The notes: generated by a model not told the origin, from the letters alone. A stretch of 64,000 nucleotides of DNA from Magnetococcus marinus MC-1 (GCF_000014865.1 NC_008576.1:1703501-1767500), one strand, 5' to 3'. Counted from the stretch's first letter, positions 30,058 through 39,454 are shown. Made by a program: numbers and translations.

Positions 30058-30792
30058 ATGGCTGGCAACATGCGTGAGCTAACTTCATTAACCGTAATCA
30101 TGCCCTGTTATAATGAAGAGAATACCCTGGAAGAGGTGGTCAGTCAGGTCTTGCAAGCCAATATTTTAGGGTTGCAGTTGGAGCTTATCATCGTCAACGA
30201 TGGCTCGGTGGATGGTTCTCGACAGATCATGGATCAGTTGGCCGCGCAACATCCAGCCATTCGGGCGTTGCACCATGATGTAAACCAAGGTAAAGGGGCT
30301 GCATTGAGCACCGGGTTTAAGGCGGCAACAGGGGATCTGGTGTTGATACAAGATGCCGATCTGGAGTATTCCCCCAATGAGTACCCCTCCCTTTTGCAAC
30401 CCTTTTTTGAACAGCGGGCCGATGTGGTGTATGGTTCACGCTTTCGTGGTGGGCATGGTTATGGGCGGGTTCTCTATTTTTGGCACAGTATGGGGAATCG
30501 CTTTTTGACCTTCTGTTCCAATGTGATGACTGATATAAATTTAACCGACATGGAAACCTGTTATAAGGTATTTCGCCGCCCCCTGTTGGAAAAAATTCAA
30601 TTGCGGGAAAAACGCTTTGGCGTGGAACCTGAAATGACCGCAAAATTGGCCCATTTACAGCCCCGTCCACGCATTTTTGAAGTGAGCATCAGCTACTCGG
30701 GGCGTACCTATGAAGAGGGCAAAAAAATCGGTTGGAAAGATGGGTTCCGGGCCATCTACTGCATACTGCGCTATAATCTTATTCGAGATTAA
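30058..30792 (+). CDS. Family 2 glycosyltransferase, dolichol/polyprenyl-phosphate mannose synthase type
   Basis: 244 residues with the GT-A signature VIMPCYNEENTLEEV, the NDGS motif, and the catalytic DAD at LIQDADLEYSP. It resembles DPM1-like enzymes, which transfer a sugar from a nucleotide donor to a polyprenyl phosphate on the cytoplasmic face. There is no C-terminal membrane domain, as in the soluble DPM1 class. An AAAGGA site precedes the ATG. Together with the upstream GT-C enzyme it forms a plausible donor-maker/donor-user pair. Confidence 0.88.
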   Translation: MAGNMRELTSLTVIMPCYNEENTLEEVVSQVLQANILGLQLELIIVNDGSVDGSRQIMDQLAAQHPAIRALHHDVNQGKGAALSTGFKAATGDLVLIQDADLEYSPNEYPSLLQPFFEQRADVVYGSRFRGGHGYGRVLYFWHSMGNRFLTFCSNVMTDINLTDMETCYKVFRRPLLEKIQLREKRFGVEPEMTAKLAHLQPRPRIFEVSISYSGRTYEEGKKIGWKDGFRAIYCILRYNLIRD

Positions 30793-30812
30793 ACAACAAC
30801 GGCACGGTGCAG

Positions 30813-30828
30813 TGTGGGTGTGCCCACA
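30813..30828 (+). terminator. Short hairpin after the GT2 gene
   Basis: Perfect 6-bp stem TGTGGG/CCCACA with a TGTG loop, followed by a second small GC-rich inverted repeat (GGGC/GCCC, about 30830-30845) but no T-run. It may be a weak terminator or a processing site before gmd. Confidence 0.4.
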
Positions 30829-30928
30829 TAGGGCATAGAGCCCGGTTGATTTTGGGCGGTTATTTGGCCAAGGGCCAGACAGCCTGTTCATCCATACAAT
30901 AAGTGGTATGAAGTGGGAGAGGGAAATC

Positions 30929-32017
30929 TTGAAAAAACGTGCATTAATCACCGGTGTTACCGGACAGGATGGGGCCTATCTCGCCGAATTTCTGCTGCAA
31001 AAGGGGTATGAGGTGCATGGCATTAAACGGCGCGCCTCCCTCTACAATACCGAGCGGGTGGATCACCTTTACCAAGATCCACAAGTGGCCTCGCGGGATT
31101 TTGTGCTGCACTATGGGGATCTCTCCGACTCAACCAATCTCATCCGTATCATCCAAACCACCCAACCCGACGAAATTTACAATCTGGCCGCCCAGAGCCA
31201 TGTGGCGGTCTCGTTTGAGACCCCCGAATATACCGCCAATGTGGATGCCCTGGGCACCCTGCGTATCCTGGAGGCTATCCGTATCTTGGGGTTGGAGAAA
31301 AAGAGCCGTTTTTACCAAGCCTCGACCTCAGAGCTGTTTGGTAAGGTGCAGGAGATCCCCCAAAAGGAGACCACCCCCTTCTATCCGCGCTCGCCCTATG
31401 CCGTGGCTAAACTATATGCCTATTGGATCACCGTTAACTATCGTGAAGCCTACGGTATTTTTGGTTGTAACGGCATTTTGTTTAACCATGAATCCCCCAA
31501 GCGTGGGGGCACCTTTGTGACCCGTAAAATTACCCGTGCCATGTGCCGTATTAAGCTGGGTATGCAAGATTGCCTCTACCTTGGCAACATGAACGCCAAA
31601 CGGGATTGGGGCCACGCTAAAGATTATGTGGAGATGCAGTGGTTGATGCTGCAACAGGATGAGCCGGTGGATTATGTCATTGCCACCGGGGAGCAATATT
31701 CGGTGCGGGCCTTTGTCGAAGCGGTGGGCAAAGAGTTGGAGATGTCCATACGCTGGCAGGGTGAGGGCATTGACGAAGTGGGCATTGACGAAACCAGTGG
31801 CAAAACCGTGGTACGGGTTAATCCCCGTTATTTCCGCCCCACCGAGGTTGAAACCCTGTTGGGAGACCCCAGCAAAGCCCGCCGTGAATTGGGCTGGCAG
31901 CCCCGCATCACCTTTCAAGAGTTGGTGGAAGAGATGGTGGCCGAGGATCTTAAATTGGCCCAGCGGGACCAACTGGTGCAGCAGGGTGGTTATGAGGTCT
32001 ATCCCGATTTTGAATGA
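30929..32017 (+). CDS. gmd: GDP-mannose 4,6-dehydratase
   Basis: Makes GDP-4-keto-6-deoxymannose from GDP-mannose, leading to GDP-fucose, GDP-rhamnose or perosamine. The protein is ~362 residues. The cofactor motif is [13 protein letters not shown], the catalytic Thr/Glu are in STSELFG, and YAVAK holds the Tyr-Lys pair. I chose the TTG at 30929, preceded by GGAGAGGG, which restores the canonical N-terminus (LKKRALITG). The ATG at 30908 adds seven residues and lacks a ribosome-binding site. The enzyme that would finish the pathway is not in the window. Confidence 0.96.
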   Translation: MKKRALITGVTGQDGAYLAEFLLQKGYEVHGIKRRASLYNTERVDHLYQDPQVASRDFVLHYGDLSDSTNLIRIIQTTQPDEIYNLAAQSHVAVSFETPEYTANVDALGTLRILEAIRILGLEKKSRFYQASTSELFGKVQEIPQKETTPFYPRSPYAVAKLYAYWITVNYREAYGIFGCNGILFNHESPKRGGTFVTRKITRAMCRIKLGMQDCLYLGNMNAKRDWGHAKDYVEMQWLMLQQDEPVDYVIATGEQYSVRAFVEAVGKELEMSIRWQGEGIDEVGIDETSGKTVVRVNPRYFRPTEVETLLGDPSKARRELGWQPRITFQELVEEMVAEDLKLAQRDQLVQQGGYEVYPDFE

Positions 32018-32043
32018 TCCCCCATTCATGCAGCATGATTCAT

Positions 32044-32071
32044 AAAAAAGGCCCCTTACGGGGCCTTTTTT
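32044..32071. terminator. Bidirectional rho-independent terminator after gmd
   Basis: A 12-bp symmetrical stem (AAAAAAGGCCCC with its complement) around a TTAC loop, between the convergent gmd and Sel1-repeat genes; A-run and T-run on opposite sides serve both strands. Confidence 0.93.
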
Positions 32072-32094
32072 GATCTGTGTACAAGGCAGCAGGG

Positions 32095-34923
32095 TCAGCG
32101 CATGGCATCGGCAACCTGTAGAGGGCTACGCTGGTAGCCCTGGGCCAGGGCCAGTTGGTGCCAGTGGGTGGCCTTGCTGGGGGAGGCCTCAAGCCCGATA
32201 CCATCCAGATAGAGCAGCCCTAATACAAACTGTGCCTGAGCATGCCCCTGCTTGGCTGCTTGGTGTATGCCCTGTAAGAGCGGGGCAGGGTTACCGCCCT
32301 TTTTGAGTTGATAAAGCCCCAGGGCGCTCTTGCGGTAGAGACCATCTAAGGTGCGGCTAGAGGATTTATAGGGGGTGCTTGGTAGAATGGCAAGATCGGG
32401 CTTGCTTAACAGCACACCATCGAGCAGAGCGAGAAAATTCCACTTTTGCGCACGATTCATCCACCCCTGGGCGGTGACGCTGCGTTGGCCCAGTTGGGCA
32501 TCCATCAACAGGGCCAGCAGGCCCTGACTACGGGCTTGATCGGGTTCATTCCCACTACGGGCATGGCGAAACAGCCAGTAACGCGCTTTATCCAGGTCAC
32601 GCTTTACCCAAATCCCTGTCAAATAGAGATGCGCCAAACGCTGTTGCGCTTGGGGGATGTTGTTAAAGGCCGCCTGTTCCAAGGTTTCGAGCAATTTGGG
32701 CGAGAGTGCACGGGCAGGTAATGCCGTCTGCTGGGCTTGCAGGGCCTGTTGATCCCCATAATGGCGACGCCACAGCCGATCAATGTGCTGGCTTAGTTGA
32801 TCAAAATCTTCCTCAACCAAGGGCTCAAGGGCTTGCCCTTGCGCCACTGGGGCGGGGGCAGGCAGGCGCTCTAGTCGTTGAATGAGGTTGAGGGGCGGTT
32901 CCTGGCGCAAAAAGAGCTGCATGACCAGGTCATAGTCGCGCCCTTGATGGGCGCCATAGTTGCGTAACCATTGCAGGGTGTGGGTGAGCAGAGCCGGGGC
33001 ATCTGGATAGTTGACCCCCTTGGGATTAAGGGCCTCTTGTAGAGCGCGTAGCGCGGCCCCATCATCGGCCTGGGCCACCTGACGCAAATGCGTGAGCCCC
33101 GCGTGTTGATCTTTGTGCAACCAGTTGCCGGTAAGCTGTTCTAGCCCTAAGCGGGCTTGGGTCTCTAGCTGCTGGTGTGCCGCCGCTTTTTCGCCCCAAG
33201 CTAGGGCCTTAGCGGGATCGCGATAGGCGTCTGGACCCTGAAGGTGGAGCAGGAACATGCGGTGTTGTGCCAGGGGAAAACCGTGGGTAGCGCTCTGTTC
33301 AATGCGTGCCACACCCTGCTTGAGATCCCCATCATGATGCAGTTGGCGCATGCCTAAAAAATAGTTGGCCGCAGGGCTACCCTCGTCGGCGCGCATCTGT
33401 AGCTCTTCGACCACGCGCTCCTGCTGTTGGGCATCAAACATTTGCGGGGGTAGGGTAAACAACCAGTCGGCCGGTTGCGGGCCGCCCTCCTCGGTGTAGA
33501 GCAGGGTTAGGGCAACGGCATCATTAAGCTGTTGGGGTTCCGCTTTAGCGCGTGTTAAATGCTGCTTAACCGCCAAAAAATAGTGAAAGGAGGCCGGGTA
33601 GTTGCTCTCTTCGGGTACCCACTGCCTAAATTTATAGCGCAACATCTGCTTACGTTGCAGCCAACTGGCTGGAAGGTTACTCAGGAGAGGGGGCGGTGAC
33701 GAGACGGTCTGTGCCACGGTAAGTTGTTTTAGGTTGATAGGCTCTGGTAAACGGGCTGAGTCCGGTGCCATCGCAAGATCTGCCTGGACGGGTATCTCGT
33801 CTGTGGCAAGCGTCGCCATGGGGGATGGTGGTGCCGCTGCAACGTATGGTGCCATCGCAGCCATGGGGGATGGTGGTGCCGCTGCAACGTATGGTGCCAT
33901 CGCAGCCATGGGGGATGGTGGTGCCGCTGCAACGTGTGGTGCCACCGCAGCCATGGGGGTAGGTTGGTTGATGCGGGATTGCACTGGGGCCAACGCGGTT
34001 GAGCTTGGCGCGGGCGTTGCCGCAGATGGGGTAGGACCTGGATAGCGTTGCTCAGTAAAGTTTAATGCCGCTGGTTGGCTGGCCGCCGGGGTGGTAACCG
34101 CGGGTGTGGGGGCTGTTGGGGTAGTAACCGCAGCTGTGGAGTTTGCTGCGGGTTGACGGGTGGTGGGGGCGGTGACCACGGGTTGGCGGGCAGGCGTGCT
34201 TGCCTGCACGGGGCTATGGGGCGTTGAGGGTTGGGTAGCCGCAGCGGCTTTGTTGCCGGGTCTCTTGGCGGCCACGGCAGGGGGCGGAGTGCTGGTACTC
34301 GCCGCGTTACCCCCCGCAGCAGGAGCGGCTACGGGGGGGTGATAGCGGGCAACCTTGGTGGCGTAGAGCAACTGCTTGGCTTGAGCATCCCCCTGTGCGG
34401 CCGCTTTTTCGAGCCAATCATGGGAGCGTTTAGGATCGAGCGCGACATGCTTGCCCTGCTGGTACAGAAGACCCAAACGGCGCTGGGCAATGGCATAGTT
34501 TTGGTTGGCGGCTTGGGTAATCCAATCTACGGCTTGGCTTGGCTCAGGGGTAATGCCTTCACCCTGTAGTTTGAGCATGCCTGTAAAATATTGGGCTTTG
34601 GCATCGCCACTTGAAGCTGCTTTTTCTAGCCAGGGCAGCGCTTCGACATGATTTTTGGCAATCCCCCGACCGGTCATCAGCATCCATCCGGTGGCATACT
34701 GGGCGGCAGGGTGCCCCAAATTACCTGCGTGCTGGTAATATTGAAAGGCCTGCTTTTGATCCACAGCCACACCGCCTTGACCATAAAAATAGCGGTATCC
34801 CTGTCGATAAAGTGCCTCCGCCGAAAGCTCTTCGGCATGCAGGGGCTGCAACCATACCAAGGTCAACAGCAGAGGGCTGAAGATACAGGCTGCGATGGCC
34901 AAGCTTAGGGGGGTACGCATCAT
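32095..34923 (-). CDS. Secreted Sel1-repeat protein with Pro/Ala/Thr-rich linker (942 residues)
   Basis: A signal peptide spans residues 1-30 (cleavage after LHA). Sel1-like repeats follow: four or so at about 35-185 with the AxxxYxxAAxxGxAxAQ pattern, then a low-complexity Pro/Ala/Thr/Ser region (about 195-400) that includes a 15-residue unit repeated in tandem, then scattered Sel1 repeats to the C-terminus. Sel1 proteins are alpha-solenoid scaffolds for protein binding, often periplasmic or surface-exposed. It overlaps its upstream partner gene by 4 bp (ATGA), so the two are co-translated paralogue-like proteins. No enzymatic domain is visible. Specific role unknown. Confidence 0.88.
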   Translation of the reverse strand: MMRTPLSLAIAACIFSPLLLTLVWLQPLHAEELSAEALYRQGYRYFYGQGGVAVDQKQAFQYYQHAGNLGHPAAQYATGWMLMTGRGIAKNHVEALPWLEKAASSGDAKAQYFTGMLKLQGEGITPEPSQAVDWITQAANQNYAIAQRRLGLLYQQGKHVALDPKRSHDWLEKAAAQGDAQAKQLLYATKVARYHPPVAAPAAGGNAASTSTPPPAVAAKRPGNKAAAATQPSTPHSPVQASTPARQPVVTAPTTRQPAANSTAAVTTPTAPTPAVTTPAASQPAALNFTEQRYPGPTPSAATPAPSSTALAPVQSRINQPTPMAAVAPHVAAAPPSPMAAMAPYVAAAPPSPMAAMAPYVAAAPPSPMATLATDEIPVQADLAMAPDSARLPEPINLKQLTVAQTVSSPPPLLSNLPASWLQRKQMLRYKFRQWVPEESNYPASFHYFLAVKQHLTRAKAEPQQLNDAVALTLLYTEEGGPQPADWLFTLPPQMFDAQQQERVVEELQMRADEGSPAANYFLGMRQLHHDGDLKQGVARIEQSATHGFPLAQHRMFLLHLQGPDAYRDPAKALAWGEKAAAHQQLETQARLGLEQLTGNWLHKDQHAGLTHLRQVAQADDGAALRALQEALNPKGVNYPDAPALLTHTLQWLRNYGAHQGRDYDLVMQLFLRQEPPLNLIQRLERLPAPAPVAQGQALEPLVEEDFDQLSQHIDRLWRRHYGDQQALQAQQTALPARALSPKLLETLEQAAFNNIPQAQQRLAHLYLTGIWVKRDLDKARYWLFRHARSGNEPDQARSQGLLALLMDAQLGQRSVTAQGWMNRAQKWNFLALLDGVLLSKPDLAILPSTPYKSSSRTLDGLYRKSALGLYQLKKGGNPAPLLQGIHQAAKQGHAQAQFVLGLLYLDGIGLEASPSKATHWHQLALAQGYQRSPLQVADAMR
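33815..33949. repeat. Three tandem copies of a 45-bp coding repeat
   Basis: Three head-to-tail 45-bp units (starts 33815, 33860, 33905), nearly identical at the DNA level, plus a partial unit at each side. On the coding minus strand each encodes a 15-residue unit of the type SPMAAMAPYVAAAPP. The near-identity implies recent duplication by slippage or unequal exchange, so copy number may vary among strains. Confidence 0.93.
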
Positions 34924-37373
34924 GGGTTTCCAAGTAGCTCAAGTGAGAGTTCAGTGTAGGAGAGCGGAGCGGCGTGATAGCCAAGCTCCAACGCCCTAAG
35001 TTGCAGGTGTGTGGCACGGTCAAGATTTTTGGCCAAATGGGCGCCTTCCAGATACAACTGCCCCAGGAAAAAGAGTGCGGCGGGCTCTTCAGCTTGAGCG
35101 GCCAGTTGGATAAGTTCAATCCCCTTTAGCGCCTCGTCCCCCTGTGCCAAGGGTGGCAAGCGCATGAGCCCAGCCAAGAGGGTGGCATGCGCGTTGGGGT
35201 AGGGGCCTTGGCGCGGTTCAGAGGTGGCGCTGGGTAGCTTAATGGTGCGTACTTGTTTGCCAAAACCAAAGCGGGCAAGGTATTGCATGGCGGCAATATA
35301 GTCCCAATCCTTGGCGCGGTTCATCCATTGTAGGGCGCGGAACCAGCGGGTCTCATTTTTGGGTTGCTGCAAGGCCAGAAATGAGAGGTAAGCCTGGGCG
35401 GTGGCAAATTCGACGTGACGCCCCTGACGGGCTGCCCGATAGAACCAGTAGAGCGCCATAGGGCGGTTTGGGGTGACGCCCAGGCCCATAAGGTGCATAA
35501 AGGCCCAGCGTGTCTGTGCCAGGGCATTCTCTTGGCTCGCCGCCTGCTGCAACTGTTCAAGATAGCTTTCGGGTAGGGGGTAGCTGATGACTTGCTTGTA
35601 AAGCTGTTGGGCCTCCTGCGTGGCGACGGGATCATCATGGTGGGCACGCCAGATGGCTTTGATAAAATCATCCAGCTTACGCTCAAAGGTAAAGCGCGAG
35701 GTGATGGGCTTAAACGTTCCCTGCGCCCCATCCACCACAGTGGCCAAGGTGTCTTCTAAATCTTTGGTGTAGGCCCGGTTAAGGAACTGTGCCAGTAACA
35801 GGTTGGCCGGGGTAACCTGTTCATAACGATTGTGCTGAAACCAGTGGATGGTCTGTTTGAGCAGGGGTTCCGATTCAGTAAAGGTGCGGCCCGCTGGATT
35901 GAGGGTCCAATCCCACACGGTGATGGCAGGAAAGCGCTTGCTGGCTTGATGCAGCCAGTGCAACGCGCCCTCTAAATCTTGGTTGAGTACAGAGCCGCTA
36001 AGCAGTGAAAAACCCAGCATAATCTGGCTTTTAACCAAACCAAGCGAGGCTGCTTGTTCCCCCCAGTAGCGGGCCTGAAAACGGTTGCTCTGGTTGGGGG
36101 TGGGGTTCATGTAATACTCAAACAGGGCGTGCTGGGCATGGACAAAACCCAACTCAGCGGACTGTTGCAGGTGGTGTTGGGCCTGGGTTAGCGCATGGCG
36201 GGCCAGTAAACGCATGCCGTAGATATAGTGGGCAGCGGGGCTCTCCAACTCGGTTAGGCTGAGCAACGCTTGATCCACATCCTGCCGGGCATCGTCCGGT
36301 TGTAATGCGGGGGTGAGGGTGGCGAGCCAGCCGGGATCAAAAATGCCGCCGCTCTCCAGCGTTAATACCGCCAACTCCACCGCTTCTTTAATCTTGTCAA
36401 GGGTATCAGGGGCGAGCAAGTTGGCCTGGATACGCCGAACATATTGGTCGGCGCGGGGATCCGCAGCGGGGTCTTGCAAAACCGAATCATAAGTGCTTTG
36501 CAGGTGGGTAAAGTGTCGGTTCCACGCCACAAGCGCCCCTTGACTACGGGCTTTTGGTGCTTCGTAGAGAGGGATTGCTTCGCCGGTGGCCGCGTCATAG
36601 ATAAGGCGCACACTACGGGTTAGATCACCCCCTGGGCCAGGGATGACCCTATAGCTCAGGGTTGTGGGGTTTTCCCCTAAGCGGATGGGTGCCGGATTGG
36701 CGTGGAGAGCGCTTGCTGTCACAGCTTGCTGGTCAGCAGGGCTGGGGCTTGCTGGAGCGGTTGTTTGGGGGGGGCTGGCTTGAGCCTGTTGTTGTTGGGC
36801 ACGGGCGATGGTAAACCGGCTAAAATGGCTTAATACCTCACCTGCTTTGTGTACGCCGCCCTTTTCGGCCTGGGTCAGCCAATGCCAAGCCTGGCTGGTG
36901 TCTACGGTTACACCATTTCCTTGTAGATAGATCATGCCAAGCTGATACTGCGCTTGGGCAAAGCCGCTTTTGGCCGCGCGTTGCACCCAATCTAACCCTT
37001 GTTTTTGATCCCCCAGTGGCGGGGGGGCGGTGCGTAGCAACTGGCCCAAGGCATATTGGGCTCGTCCATCCCCCTGCTTGGCCGCCATGCTCAGCCATTT
37101 TTTGGCCTCGGCACTGTCCTGGGTTAGACCATCGCCATTTAGGTACATCCAGCCCAAAGCATATTGGGCTTTCCAGTGGCCCTGGTTGGCGGCATCCATA
37201 TAATAGTCGCGGGCGGTAAGGGGGTCGATCTCTACACCGCGTCCCTTTTGGTAGGCGAACCCCTTTTCATAAAGGGCTTCTAGGCTAGGGGATGCGTGCG
37301 CAACCGTGTTTATGCAGAGCAAGCTTAGCAGGCCCAACACCATAGAAATTGACCTGAAAAGTGCCATGGTCAT
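34920..37373 (-). CDS. Secreted Sel1-repeat protein (817 residues)
   Basis: A signal peptide ends near residue 27 (AHA|S). Three or four clear Sel1 repeats occupy about 30-185 (AQYALGWMYLNGDG, AQYALGQLL, AQYQLGMIYLQGNG). A Gln/Ala/Pro linker follows (about 190-230), then a long divergent helical region, with further Sel1 repeats near 390-470, 620-690 and 760-817. The layout parallels the downstream 942-residue protein, so the pair probably arose by duplication. The start may be the ATG at 37373 or the one two codons later. Its stop overlaps the next start by 4 bp. Confidence 0.88.
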   Translation of the reverse strand: MTMALFRSISMVLGLLSLLCINTVAHASPSLEALYEKGFAYQKGRGVEIDPLTARDYYMDAANQGHWKAQYALGWMYLNGDGLTQDSAEAKKWLSMAAKQGDGRAQYALGQLLRTAPPPLGDQKQGLDWVQRAAKSGFAQAQYQLGMIYLQGNGVTVDTSQAWHWLTQAEKGGVHKAGEVLSHFSRFTIARAQQQQAQASPPQTTAPASPSPADQQAVTASALHANPAPIRLGENPTTLSYRVIPGPGGDLTRSVRLIYDAATGEAIPLYEAPKARSQGALVAWNRHFTHLQSTYDSVLQDPAADPRADQYVRRIQANLLAPDTLDKIKEAVELAVLTLESGGIFDPGWLATLTPALQPDDARQDVDQALLSLTELESPAAHYIYGMRLLARHALTQAQHHLQQSAELGFVHAQHALFEYYMNPTPNQSNRFQARYWGEQAASLGLVKSQIMLGFSLLSGSVLNQDLEGALHWLHQASKRFPAITVWDWTLNPAGRTFTESEPLLKQTIHWFQHNRYEQVTPANLLLAQFLNRAYTKDLEDTLATVVDGAQGTFKPITSRFTFERKLDDFIKAIWRAHHDDPVATQEAQQLYKQVISYPLPESYLEQLQQAASQENALAQTRWAFMHLMGLGVTPNRPMALYWFYRAARQGRHVEFATAQAYLSFLALQQPKNETRWFRALQWMNRAKDWDYIAAMQYLARFGFGKQVRTIKLPSATSEPRQGPYPNAHATLLAGLMRLPPLAQGDEALKGIELIQLAAQAEEPAALFFLGQLYLEGAHLAKNLDRATHLQLRALELGYHAAPLSYTELSLELLGNP

Positions 37374-37719
37374 ACCGTCCCTATAAAAGTCACTATCGAA
37401 CCACTAATGCGTAAGACACTTTAAGGGAGGTTCTGGGGTGCGCACAAGTCTACAGTGGCTTAGATGTGTGAAATTGACACGAAAAACAGGGGAGCTGGTG
37501 GGTCGCTGAACCAATTTACCCTTTGGTGGGGCTCTTTTGCCTATGGCACCTTTAAGCTGCGGGGATGGCTTTCATTATGCTGACGAAAGAAAGATGGACA
37601 AATGTTACCGAAACGCTAAGCGCTTTTCATATAAAGGATGTATGCTGGCAAACTGGATTCGTATGGATTGGCTTGGGCCGGTCTGAAATTGTTGTTTTCT
37701 AATTCGGTAGGGGGCCGCT
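37374..37719. other. Divergent intergenic region between the Sel1 pair and pyk
   Basis: About 345 bp carrying the promoters of both transcription units. A TTGACA hexamer at 37474-37479 on the plus strand lacks a convincing -10 at the usual distance. The perfect palindrome AAGCGCTT near 37617-37624 could be an operator, but this is unsupported. No gene is seen. Confidence 0.4.
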
Positions 37720-39429
37720 GTGGCGCGTCGTGCAAAGATTGTAGCAACCTTGGGACCCGCCTGTTCCAGTGTGGAACAGATTACCCGTTTGATCGAAGCC
37801 GGGCTGGATGTGGCCCGTTTGAATATGAGCCATGGGGATCATAAAGCCCATTTGGAGCTGATTCATAATGTGCGGGAGGCCTCGCGGATTGCCAAGCGCG
37901 AGGTGGCGCTGCTGTGTGATCTGCAAGGGCCAAAAATTCGTGTGGGCCATCTGGATGAACCCCTTAGATTGGAAAAGGGGCAGCAGTGGGCGATTATTCC
38001 CGAGGGCAGTCATCCCCCCAAGCTCAAGTGTGATGGGATTATCCCTTGTACCTATGCAGGTTTGGCAAAGGATGCGGTGCCGGGCTGCCGCATTCTGTTT
38101 GATGATGGCTATTTGCAAGCCCGCGCTATTGGTACCGAAGAGGGGGCCTTGCTGGTCAATATTGAACATGGGGGGCTGCTTAAATCCCACAAGGGCATCA
38201 ACATGCCCGATGCCAGCATCTCGGCCCCGAGTTTGACCACCAAAGATCAGCAGGATCTCTTTTTTGGGGTTAAACATGATGTGGATTATGTGGCACTCTC
38301 CTTTGTGCGCAGTGCTAAGTGTGTGCAAAACGTCAAGTTTATGCTGCATCGGCGTAAAATTTACAAACCCATTATCGCCAAAATTGAGCGGCCAGAGGCT
38401 ATCCGCAATATTGATGAGATCATCAAGGTGGTGGATGGCATTATGATCGCCCGTGGCGATATGGCGGTGGAGATTGGCAACCATCGGGTGCCCTCGGTGC
38501 AGCGTCAGATCATTCAAAAGTGCCGGGCCAAGGGTAAGCCGGTGATTACCGCAACCCAAATGCTGGAGTCGATGATTCAAAATCCATCCCCCACCCGGGC
38601 CGAGGCTTCTGACGTGGCCAACGCCATTTGGGATGGTACCGATGCGGTTATGTTATCCGCCGAGACTTCGGTGGGGGTAGACCCGATCAATACGGTGCTC
38701 ACCATGGGGCGCATTGTGGAGGAGGCGGAGCGCAATCCCCGTGGCCCCCGCTTGGATGCGGAATCCCACAGCATTAGCAGCGCCTCCATGATGGCGGCGG
38801 CGCGGGTGGCGGAGCAGGTGTCGGCCCGCTGGATTATTGCCCTGACGGTGACCGGTAGTTCGGCCTTATCATTGGCCCGTTTTCGACCGGAGGTGCCGGT
38901 GTTGGGGGCGGCCCGTACCCAGGGTGGGGTGCGGCGTATGAATCTCTATTGGGGCATTACCCCCCGGCTGTTCAACTACTCCATTGAAGAGCGGGAGGAT
39001 ATTGAGCCCGAGGTGATCCAGTGGATGCGTGAACAGAGCATGTTGCAGGTGGGCGAGAAAATTGTGGTGGTCAAAGGAGGTGGGCTGCTGAGCAATCACA
39101 GCACATCCAGCTCGATCCGTGTAGATCTGGTGCGCGATACCCGCAATATTGATGAAGGCGTCAGCCAAATCACCCAGGAGTCCGTGGCGGGTAAAGGCAT
39201 TATCACCCTGGATGCCGCCCGTTGTGTGGCGTGTGGCAACTGCGTCAATATCTGCCCCTATGGTATCTGGGTGGCGGCGGCCAGTAATACCCGTAGCGTC
39301 AGCTTTAACCGCGATCAGGTGGACAATTGTAGTTTGGATCAGGAGTGTGTGCGGGTCTGTTCCAGCCACGCCATTACCATTACCGATGCCAAAGATATGC
39401 ATGAATGGGTGGAGAAAGAGGAATTGTAA
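37720..39429 (+). CDS. pyk: Pyruvate kinase fused to a C-terminal iron-sulfur (ferredoxin-like) domain
   Basis: Residues 1-~475 are a complete pyruvate kinase (PEP + ADP to pyruvate + ATP): KIVATLGPA at the N-terminus, CDLQGPKIR, the catalytic Lys in IIAKIERPEA, metal/substrate motif IARGDMAVEIG, TATQMLESM, and a C-terminal regulatory domain. About 70 residues then follow, absent from ordinary pyruvate kinases: CVACGNCVNICP (Cys502, 505, 508, 512), a full [4Fe-4S] motif, and CSLDQECVRVC (Cys537, Asp540, Cys543, Cys547), a second motif in which Asp replaces the second Cys. The reading frame is continuous with no frameshift. The start is a GTG preceded by GGTAGGGGG. The iron-sulfur part might be redox-regulatory or an electron carrier; this is inference. 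A strong terminator follows. Confidence 0.93.
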   Translation: MARRAKIVATLGPACSSVEQITRLIEAGLDVARLNMSHGDHKAHLELIHNVREASRIAKREVALLCDLQGPKIRVGHLDEPLRLEKGQQWAIIPEGSHPPKLKCDGIIPCTYAGLAKDAVPGCRILFDDGYLQARAIGTEEGALLVNIEHGGLLKSHKGINMPDASISAPSLTTKDQQDLFFGVKHDVDYVALSFVRSAKCVQNVKFMLHRRKIYKPIIAKIERPEAIRNIDEIIKVVDGIMIARGDMAVEIGNHRVPSVQRQIIQKCRAKGKPVITATQMLESMIQNPSPTRAEASDVANAIWDGTDAVMLSAETSVGVDPINTVLTMGRIVEEAERNPRGPRLDAESHSISSASMMAAARVAEQVSARWIIALTVTGSSALSLARFRPEVPVLGAARTQGGVRRMNLYWGITPRLFNYSIEEREDIEPEVIQWMREQSMLQVGEKIVVVKGGGLLSNHSTSSSIRVDLVRDTRNIDEGVSQITQESVAGKGIITLDAARCVACGNCVNICPYGIWVAAASNTRSVSFNRDQVDNCSLDQECVRVCSSHAITITDAKDMHEWVEKEEL

Positions 39430-39454
39430 AAGGTATTGAGCGCTTCATGATTGG

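Noticed and set aside
31412-32029. 205-residue open frame on the minus strand across gmd
   Set aside because: Antisense to a well-conserved gene and lacks any recognisable domain.
33815-33949. Possible CRISPR-like array
   Set aside because: The 45-bp units are directly contiguous with no spacers and encode an in-frame peptide repeat.
37474-37479. TTGACA as a -35 box for pyk
   Set aside because: No plausible -10 hexamer at 16-18 bp, and the distance to the pyk start is large.
37699-38580. 293-residue open frame on the minus strand across pyk
   Set aside because: Antisense shadow of a strongly conserved pyruvate kinase; its sequence is His/Asn/Gln-rich and has no family features.
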